From contig JAEWGA010000076.1 of NCBI GenBank assembly GCA_023388555.1, positions 1 to 12,288 of the forward strand: a DNA stretch of 12,288 bases. Reading direction: 5' to 3'. This stretch comes from Bacteroidota bacterium. GTDB taxonomy: Bacteria > Bacteroidota > Bacteroidia > Bacteroidales > Porphyromonadaceae. The position numbers and the translations under genes were made by a program. The notes under the pieces are model-generated. The model did not search any database. It was given only the letters and a program-made list of their open reading frames with translations, and was not told the DNA's origin. Position 1 is the first letter of the stretch, and each line of letters starts with the position of its first letter. Shown in pieces: positions 1-4,694 of this stretch.

Positions 1-31
1 GCGGTTTTTCCCGCCTGCATTTTCTTTTTTT
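1..31 (+). terminator. Tail of a possible intrinsic terminator entering from the left
   Basis: GCGG (1-4) can pair with CCGC (11-14) around a T-rich loop, and a T-rich run (20-31, seven consecutive Ts at its end) follows. The left half of the stem may lie outside the window, so only part of the structure is visible. It would end a plus-strand gene that is not in the window. This is an inference from a fragment. Confidence 0.3.
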
Positions 32-589
32 GTACCATGATGTTGTCGTTTTATTTTTAAACCATGTTCCGAATCATCGGACAACACATATATCCTCGAA
101 ATTTCCAGAATATAAAGGTTTTGGGAATTTTAACACTCTTGCGTCATGTTATAACCTCACGTACCGGGCATTTAGCATTATAAAAGCCCCGTTTCTGGAT
201 AGGAAAGGGGATAGGGCTGACGGTCGTGGCCTCGGCGAATCAAGTGCATGAGGGTTATAGAAAAGATGTTTTGGCACGTTCCTCTTTCTCGAAACTTGCC
301 CCAGACCCAGGTTGAGCGCGCTGAATGGAAAAGGGCTTTGTCGGTCAACGCTTCCACATTCATACGGACAAAGGAAAAACTCAGCCCTTACCAGCAAATC
401 CGCTTAGGTAGTTCCTATGCGCCCCCAAAGCAAAGCGTTTTAAGGCTCTTTGGCCTTTCCTTGGGAAAAGTGGCGGCCGATTTCTGTATGCAAATCAGGT
501 ACAAGTTAGGACACAAATTCTTTGCTAATTAAATTGTCAATTTAGGACGAAAATTAGTACGAGAAATAGGGTAAAACTTAGGTGGATTT

Positions 590-634
590 TTGAGGGGAAA
601 TTGAGGGGAAATTGGGGGAAAATTTGAGGGAAAA
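590..634 (+). repeat. 11-bp tandem repeat, about four units
   Basis: TTGAGGGGAAA occurs at 590-600 and exactly again at 601-611, followed by diverged units TTGGGGGAAAA (612-622) and TTTGAGGGAAAA (623-634). The period is about one turn of B-DNA. It forms the outer part of the G-rich arm of the larger inverted repeat. The G-runs are separated by 5-9 nt, which is borderline for quadruplex formation. Confidence 0.65.
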
Positions 635-761
635 TGGGGGCGAAGAATTGCGTGCAACTTGGGGTGAAAATTGGGGGTGATTTTGGGGCGGTTTTAGGAG
701 CAAATTTTTGAGGCCTTTTGGGGGGTATAAAAAAAAGTATCTGCGGAGTCTTTCAAAAAAG

Positions 762-816
762 AAAGCGCAGTTTGTCTCGACGAAAAGCGCAGTTTGTTGA
801 AAAAGAAAGCGCAGTT
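762..816 (+). repeat. Three direct repeats with exact 22-bp spacing
   Basis: AAAGCGCAGTT occurs at 762-772, 784-794 and 806-816, so each copy starts exactly 22 bp after the previous one. Copies 1 and 2 match over 14 bp (AAAGCGCAGTTTGT). Copies 1 and 3 also share an A-rich stretch just before the motif. Copy 1 can form a hairpin with 741-754: CTGCG and CTTTC pair with GAAAG and CGCAG, with GAGT bulged and an A6 loop. The repeats sit in the centre of the inverted repeat and resemble iterons or a minisatellite core. With only three copies, function is unknown. Confidence 0.6.
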
Positions 817-1199
817 ATTTTTACACGACTTTTAACACTCCTCGCAAACCCGCTCCAATAAAGGGATTGCGGGCGGTCGCCCTTTTCTCCCCTAAAACAC
901 CCCTAAAAACGCCCTAAAATCACCCCCATTTTTCACTCCAAAAACCGCAAAAAAAAAGACCCCTATTTTCGCTCCAAAAATCACAAAAAAATGGTCGTTT
1001 CTCACCCCAATTTTGGGTGTGTTTTTTGTCCCAGTTTTGCCCCAGTTTTTGCTTCATTTTTCACCCTAAGTTTTGGGGACTTTTGCTCACTTTGGAGGAT
1101 GCAAATCAGCGGAGTAATAAAAGTTTTTTAGTTGGGTTTTAGGGAGCGGAGCTTGTAAAAAGATTCAGGGGAAGTAGAAAAGTGGGCACCGTTGCGCTG

Positions 1200-1229
1200 A
1201 AAAAAAAGAAGGGGCTGGTAGCCTCTTCT
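1200..1229 (-). terminator. Intrinsic terminator of the pnuC-thiN-yaaA-rnhA operon
   Basis: Read on the minus strand, AGAAGAGGCT (1229-1220) pairs with AGCCCCTTCT (1216-1207) around an ACC loop. Nine of the ten positions pair, with one A-C mismatch. The transcript then runs into eight Us (1207-1200). It lies about 80 bp beyond the stop codon of the RNase H gene, the last gene of the leftward operon. Confidence 0.75.
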
Positions 1230-1311
1230 CCCTTTCTCTTTGGCTGGATTGGTATAAGTCGCTTAAAATGTTTTTTGTGGCAACTGCTTTGGGGAAAACT
1301 TTCGGTCGGTA

Positions 1312-1980
1312 CTACTTTTTTCGGCCGTAGTCGGCAGGTATTTCACCCCACTCCTCGGTTTCCCACTTCAGTAGTTTAAACTTCTGAATGCTGTGGGTTC
1401 GTAGCCACTCCTCGGCGCGTTTCACAATTTGCATTAACTCCTGGTTTTTGGGGGAGGGTTTTAGTTTTGTTCGGCACTCTCCTCGTTTTACCCAGGATAA
1501 AGCCAATATGCTATCGCTGTAAATAGGAACGTAATATTGGTGTTTCTCCATCCAAGCCATAGCGTGTACCAGTGCTAAAAACTCCCCTATATTGTTGGTG
1601 CCTTGTGGGTATACGGGGCTTTTGTAAATAACGTCCTTCGTTTCCAAAAACACAATTTGGTACTCCATAGGGCCTGGGTTTTTGGAGCATGCGGCATCTA
1701 CTGCTACGCCCGAGTAATCTATCTGCGGATTAACGTTGGTAAAAGGCCCTTCGGCATCCTCCCAGTTGGTGGGTTTGTGGTAAAGTTGCTTTGTATGCCC
1801 AATGTGGGACTGGTACCCTTCGGCCAATATGAGTTCTGCCTGTTCGGGCGTGATGTTTGGGAACGACTTGTATTTAGCGCCAGCAAGCTTGTCAACCTGT
1901 TTATAGCACTCGCTCCAGCTATAGTAAATGCCAGGGTTACGGCCAACCCAAACTATATATGTTTTATTTTTTGCTGCCAT
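1312..1980 (-). CDS. rnhA: Ribonuclease HI with N-terminal viroplasmin domain
   Basis: A 222-aa cytoplasmic enzyme expected to cut the RNA strand of RNA-DNA hybrids (R-loops, primer removal). Residues about 6-54 form a Caulimovirus viroplasmin-type hybrid-binding domain (KTYIVWVGRNPGIY, then a conserved SWSEC and a KSFPN turn), as in eukaryotic RNase H1 and many Bacteroidota enzymes. Residues about 88-222 form the RNase H fold. The four acidic catalytic residues are all present: D95 in AVDAA, E133 in NNIGEFLAL, D156 in YSDS, and D217 in the C-terminal WGEIPADYGRK. It therefore looks active and full length. It is the last gene of the leftward operon and starts 5 bp after the yaaA stop codon, so translational coupling is likely. 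An intrinsic terminator follows at 1200-1229. The link to thiamine genes is probably only co-transcription. Confidence 0.93.
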   Translation of the reverse strand: MAAKNKTYIVWVGRNPGIYYSWSECYKQVDKLAGAKYKSFPNITPEQAELILAEGYQSHIGHTKQLYHKPTNWEDAEGPFTNVNPQIDYSGVAVDAACSKNPGPMEYQIVFLETKDVIYKSPVYPQGTNNIGEFLALVHAMAWMEKHQYYVPIYSDSILALSWVKRGECRTKLKPSPKNQELMQIVKRAEEWLRTHSIQKFKLLKWETEEWGEIPADYGRKK

Positions 1981-1985
1981 GGCAT

Positions 1986-2753
1986 CTAAAACACAAAGGT
2001 GTACTCACCTTTTTTGTTTCCTTTTCTTAGGGCCGCCTCCTCCTCGTTAGCAAACTGTTGCATCTCTTTTTCGGAGCCTTTCCAGTTGCGCAGTAATGCG
2101 TGCCTGCACAATTTGCCACGCATCATTTTGGTATACACTACAATTTGTTTCTCCTTTCCGTTTTTATTGGTGAGGAAGGTAGGCTGAATAACTTGTACTG
2201 ATGCTGTTACCCGTTTCCAGTCGAAAAGTTTCTTCATTTCTTCGCTCGCCAAAAACAGCAATATACCACCTTGTTCGTTTACATCTTTAATTAGTCGGTC
2301 CGTAAGCCATCCTTTCCAATAGTCGAATATTGTTTGTCCGTTTCCAACCTGGGTGCGCACATGTCCTTCCATCCTATAAGGGTGGATGGCATCGGAGGGG
2401 CGCAGGTATCCGTACAGGAACGATGTTATGCGCAGCCGCTCTATTAGTCGTTGCTTGGCTATGTTGGGCAACGAGGGGGCATCCAGGTACTGAAAAACAA
2501 TGCCATGGTAGGCGTCTATGGCCGATATGTTTGGGGTGTCGGCCGAGCAGAAGACCTGGAACCACTGGTGGGCTTGGGCGGCAATGCTGGGTTGCACTTT
2601 AAGGAGTTCGGCAAGCTCGGAGGGGAGGTAGCCGCTCATTTCGTGGGCTAAAGCCTGTGCCTGCGAGGCGAAAAGAGGAATGGTTAACGATGAAACTACC
2701 GCCGCTGCCGCGTTGGTGTGTATGGTTTTGGAGGGGGATAAAAGGATGAGCAT
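1986..2753 (-). CDS. yaaA: YaaA family peroxide stress protein
   Basis: A 255-aa protein of the YaaA/DUF328 family. In E. coli the family is induced under peroxide stress and keeps free intracellular iron low, which limits Fenton damage to DNA; a DNA-binding fold has been described for it. Family marks visible here are the N-terminal LLSPSKT, the central RPSDAIHPYRMEG (about residues 118-130), and the basic KMMRGKLCRHALL segment (about 208-220). Length is usual for the family. No membrane segment or signal peptide is seen. It lies 12 bp after the thiamine pyrophosphokinase stop and 5 bp before the RNase H start, in the same leftward operon. No OxyR-type site was identified, so regulation by peroxide here is not shown. 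Confidence 0.92.
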   Translation of the reverse strand: MLILLSPSKTIHTNAAAAVVSSLTIPLFASQAQALAHEMSGYLPSELAELLKVQPSIAAQAHQWFQVFCSADTPNISAIDAYHGIVFQYLDAPSLPNIAKQRLIERLRITSFLYGYLRPSDAIHPYRMEGHVRTQVGNGQTIFDYWKGWLTDRLIKDVNEQGGILLFLASEEMKKLFDWKRVTASVQVIQPTFLTNKNGKEKQIVVYTKMMRGKLCRHALLRNWKGSEKEMQQFANEEEAALRKGNKKGEYTFVF

Positions 2754-2765
2754 GAAAAAAAGGCT

Positions 2766-3446
2766 TTACTTGTGTTCTCTACTAAGGTATACGAGGGCTG
2801 TGCCGCTGGTATGGAGGTGAACCTGTGGCGACGTCACCTCGTTTAGTGTAGCTTCCCACCAAGAGTCAAAAACGCGCTCCGAGAATGGGTAGCGTACCCC
2901 TGTGGCACTCATGGGTTGTTGGTCCAAACTAAAAAAGGATAGTTGCAGCCCTACTGGCAGGCGCAATAGGCAACGCCCCGAGAAAGGAACGCAAACGCCT
3001 TGGTCCGTAACCATTAGCACGCGTGCCCCCTTTTTAAGGTATAGCCCTAATAACGCGAAGTTGGCTATGGTATGGTCCTCGCGTCGGCCGGTAGCACCCA
3101 AAATAGCTATTTGGTGCCATTGGCGCGACATACAGTAGCATACCGCCTTGGTAAGGTCGTTGGTCTCTTGGTCGGCCACCTGCATAATAGGTATAGTGGT
3201 ATTGTTGCGTACCTCTGCAGGAAGGGAGTCCCCATCGCCTATAATACACTCTACCTTGCTGGGGGGCAGCTTGGGTAGGTGAACGGCCGATCCGTCGCAT
3301 AAAACAATACGCGGAGCGGTTTCCAACACTTCTAACGGTATTGGGTGGGTGGGAAAGTCTCCGTTAGCAAGGATGGCAACGTCTGGGACAAAGCCGCCCA
3401 GGGCGTCGAGGGTAAAGTCGAGGGTTACAGGAAGAGAAGTGTCCAT
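2766..3446 (-). CDS. thiN: Thiamine pyrophosphokinase
   Basis: Cytoplasmic kinase that transfers pyrophosphate from ATP to thiamine to give thiamine diphosphate. With the start chosen here it has 226 aa. Family motifs in order are ILANGDFP (about 25-32), CDGS (50-53), IGDGDS (69-74), the DQETNDLTKA motif (92-101) and GATGRREDH (117-125), matching the nucleotide and thiamine sites of the TPK catalytic domain. The C-terminal part fits the TPK thiamine-binding domain. An upstream ATG at 3509 would add 21 residues that overlap the end of the transporter gene; I prefer 3446 because family members usually begin shortly before the ILANG motif. Placed directly after a PnuC/PnuT transporter, it would trap imported thiamine by phosphorylation. 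Confidence 0.92.
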   Translation of the reverse strand: MDTSLPVTLDFTLDALGGFVPDVAILANGDFPTHPIPLEVLETAPRIVLCDGSAVHLPKLPPSKVECIIGDGDSLPAEVRNNTTIPIMQVADQETNDLTKAVCYCMSRQWHQIAILGATGRREDHTIANFALLGLYLKKGARVLMVTDQGVCVPFSGRCLLRLPVGLQLSFFSLDQQPMSATGVRYPFSERVFDSWWEATLNEVTSPQVHLHTSGTALVYLSREHK

Positions 3447-3472
3447 AACTGTTTTTACTGTAAAGGTCACGG

Positions 3473-4054
3473 TTATTGCACATCCCCTTTGGGGAGCAAC
3501 CGTTTCCATTGCCTAAAACCAAGCACTGCAATAATAGTGTATACTACAAAAAATAGTCCCGTTACGGTGTAATGTTGGATCAGGAATATACCACTATATA
3601 ATGCGTTGGAGGCTATCCAGCAGTACCACGTTTCCAAATATTTTTTACCCAACAGCCACATACCTACTATGCTCACACCGGTAGCTATGGCATCCCATAA
3701 AGGAAGCGGGTTATCCGTAAACTGGGAGAAGAGCACATATATAACGGAAATGATAAGTAGCGTTACACCTATTAAAATATAGGTTGTGCGGGAGGGTAGT
3801 GTGCGTATCCTATCCTCGGCCGCGCCCTTGTTCCGCATCTTGCACCACTGCCACCATCCCCAAATGCATGCCAGCAGGTAATACACATTAACCAAAATGT
3901 TACCGTAAACTTTACTCACCCACGAGATATAAATATAGAATAAAGGCAAAACTATCCCTACGGGCCATAACCAGATGCTTACGCGCATTTCCAAAATCAC
4001 ATACAGGATTCCTATGCTGGCGGCAACAAGTTCAATAATTTGTATTACGTCCAT
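3473..4054 (-). CDS. pnuC: PnuC family vitamin transporter, probably thiamine-type (PnuT)
   Basis: A 193-aa inner-membrane transporter with about seven hydrophobic segments. PnuC proteins let unphosphorylated vitamins diffuse in, and kinases trap them in the cell. Visible family features are SIWLWPVGIVLPLFYIY (26-42), the NVYYLLACIWGWWQW helix (56-70), and the C-terminal ETWYCWIASN (141-150) followed by ALYSGIFLIQHY. Because the next gene is thiamine pyrophosphokinase, the substrate is probably thiamine rather than nicotinamide riboside; this is inference from context. A start at 4096 is possible, but 4054 fits the family N-terminus (short lead before the first helix) and the possible -7 box at 4094-4101. 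No TPP riboswitch was seen in the leader. It is the first gene of the leftward operon. Confidence 0.9.
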   Translation of the reverse strand: MDVIQIIELVAASIGILYVILEMRVSIWLWPVGIVLPLFYIYISWVSKVYGNILVNVYYLLACIWGWWQWCKMRNKGAAEDRIRTLPSRTTYILIGVTLLIISVIYVLFSQFTDNPLPLWDAIATGVSIVGMWLLGKKYLETWYCWIASNALYSGIFLIQHYTVTGLFFVVYTIIAVLGFRQWKRLLPKGDVQ

Positions 4055-4093
4055 AGTTATAAACTTTGGGGAGAACGGTTTTATACGGTTCGT

Positions 4094-4101
4094 CAAAATT
4101 A
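4094..4101 (-). promoter_or_regulatory. Possible -7 box of the pnuC operon
   Basis: On the minus strand the sequence reads TAATTTTG, which fits the Bacteroidota -7 consensus TAnnTTTG. Transcription would begin near 4088, about 34 nt before the chosen ATG at 4054. No TTTG lies at the expected -33 distance, so the support is partial. If real, it excludes the upstream ATG at 4096. Confidence 0.4.
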
Positions 4102-4195
4102 GGAATAATATTGCGTTAGCGGTGTACTGCCAAGCTGGTTAGCCCCTTTTTATCCGCCACCCCATCTCCGTTTGTGCAAAAAAGGGGGAAGACTA

Positions 4196-4226
4196 TTTGG
4201 CAGTTTGGAAATTATTACTACCTTTG
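4196..4226 (+). promoter_or_regulatory. Consensus Bacteroidota promoter for ffs and tRNA-Thr
   Basis: TTTG at 4196-4199 (-33 element), a spacer of exactly 19 bp, then TACCTTTG at 4219-4226 (-7 element TAnnTTTG). The expected start, about 5 nt after the box, coincides with the 5' end of the SRP RNA helix at 4231. It is the best promoter match in the window, which fits a highly expressed stable RNA. Confidence 0.85.
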
Positions 4227-4230
4227 CGGT

Positions 4231-4327
4231 GGGTAAGTCCTATACGACCAGCTCCTGATGAATCCCCCCAGGGCTTGACCGCAGCAAGGGTAGTTGGTTG
4301 TAGCGGTGCGATATAGTTCGCTTACCC
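4231..4327 (+). ncRNA. ffs: Small signal recognition particle RNA (4.5S-like)
   Basis: About 97 nt that fold into a rod: GGGTAAG (4231-4237) with CTTACCC (4321-4327), CTATA (4240-4244) with TATAG (4312-4316), and CGACCA (4245-4250) with TGGTTG (4295-4300). The apical part carries the conserved CAGG (4269-4272) and GCAGCAAGGG (4281-4290), the asymmetric Ffh-binding loop of SRP RNA. With Ffh and FtsY this RNA directs membrane and secreted proteins to the translocon. The tip between the conserved strands reads GCTTGACC rather than a GGAA tetraloop. A consensus promoter lies directly upstream and a tRNA gene 3 nt downstream, so the RNA must be released by processing. Ends are accurate to a few bases. 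Confidence 0.85.
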
Positions 4328-4330
4328 TTT

Positions 4331-4404
4331 GCCTCTTTAGCTCAGTTGGCCAGAGCACGTGATTTGTAATCTCGGGGTCGTTGGTTCGAATCCGACAAGA
4401 GGCT
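4331..4404 (+). tRNA. tRNA-Thr (anticodon TGT)
   Basis: A 74-nt cloverleaf. Acceptor stem GCCTCTT pairs with AAGAGGC (4397-4403), discriminator T at 4404. The D arm is GCTC/GAGC with a 9-nt loop. The anticodon loop TTTGTAA gives anticodon TGT, which reads ACA threonine codons. The T arm is GTTGG/CCGAC with loop TTCGAAT. The anticodon stem CGTGA/TCTCG has a T-T mismatch at its middle pair. CCA is not encoded (CTA follows the discriminator), so it is added after transcription. It is co-transcribed with the SRP RNA upstream. Confidence 0.96.
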
Positions 4405-4457
4405 CTAAGGAAAGCATATTCACTGATTGAAAATGTATTCATTCTTTTTTATTTTTT

Positions 4458-4497
4458 AGTGTTTGGACTCTGTGAGAGAAGCCAAACACTTTTTTTT
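4458..4497 (+). terminator. Intrinsic terminator of the ffs-tRNA-Thr unit
   Basis: AGTGTTTGG (4458-4466) pairs perfectly with CCAAACACT (4482-4490). The hairpin continues inside with CTCT (4468-4471) and AGAG (4475-4478) around a GTG loop. Eight Ts (4490-4497) follow. It lies about 55 bp past the tRNA and insulates the RNA genes from the isomerase gene downstream. Confidence 0.9.
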
Positions 4498-4608
4498 GCC
4501 TTGCTGAGTCGTTGCCAGCGCAGCGCATAAAACTTTTTCACCTCCCCAGCAAAGGGGCTTTCATGCTTAGGGTAGGGGGTTGTTAGGGGAAACCCTTAAA
4601 TTGGGTAG

Positions 4609-4640
4609 GTTGTAATTATGTGGTATTCTTACTAACTTCG
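4609..4640 (+). promoter_or_regulatory. Possible promoter of the peptidyl-prolyl isomerase gene
   Basis: GTTG at 4609-4612, a 20-bp spacer, then TAACTTCG at 4633-4640. Each element differs by one base from the TTTG and TAnnTTTG consensus. The predicted start near 4646 leaves an untranslated leader of about 50 nt before the ATG at 4695. It lies after the terminator of the stable RNA unit, where a new promoter is needed. Confidence 0.5.
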
Positions 4641-4694
4641 CACCCTTGAAGCGTAGAAAAATTAAACTACCATATAAAGATTAAGAGCACGTAA

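Larger units (their letters stand above)
573..1074. repeat. Long imperfect inverted repeat with G-tract and C-tract arms
   Basis: The best-matching arms are 659-698 and 902-941, which are reverse complements at 36 of 40 positions. An outer pair extends the symmetry: AAAACTTAGG at 573-582 and CCTAAGTTTT at 1065-1074. Between them the arms match only in patches, and the right arm is about 47 bp longer. The left arm carries runs of 3-6 G spaced by A/T, the right arm the same in C. The unpaired centre is about 203 bp and contains three direct repeats. It could be a MITE-like element, a decayed palindromic duplication, or a structural/replication site. No transposase and no DnaA box were seen. Confidence 0.65.
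32..1199. other. Gene-free region of about 1.2 kb
   Basis: No open frame here has a recognisable domain or a Bacteroidota promoter box before it. The longest is a 94-codon plus-strand frame at 248-532; overlapping frames of similar size on the other strand make chance likely. From about 570 the composition becomes extreme, with G-tracts separated by A/T on the plus strand to about 730 and C-tracts separated by A/T from about 880 to 1080. This is listed as separate repeat features. The last part, 1110-1199, is AT-rich and leads to the terminator of the leftward operon. Confidence 0.6.

Noticed and set aside
248..532. 94-codon plus-strand open frame as a possible gene
   Set aside because: No recognisable domain or promoter box, competing frames of similar size on the other strand, and the frame runs into the repeat island. 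I could not support it as coding.
762..816. Short regularly spaced repeats as a CRISPR array
   Set aside because: Only three copies of an 11-14-bp motif with spacers of 8-11 nt that are partly alike, and no cas gene nearby.
871..890. GGGCGGTCGCCC followed by TTTT as an intrinsic terminator
   Set aside because: The stem has only four pairs with a 4-nt loop, and no gene lies upstream of it to terminate.
573..1074. Replication origin
   Set aside because: No DnaA boxes were found in the island, and no dnaA, dnaN or gidA gene is present. The structure alone is not enough.
1182..1379. 65-codon plus-strand open frame starting GTG
   Set aside because: It runs through the terminator of the minus-strand operon and overlaps the end of the RNase H gene; its protein is compositionally odd and unlike any known family.
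4102..4195. TPP riboswitch before the thiamine transporter operon
   Set aside because: The conserved CTGAGA and ACCTGATCTGG-type boxes are not present on the minus strand in this stretch.
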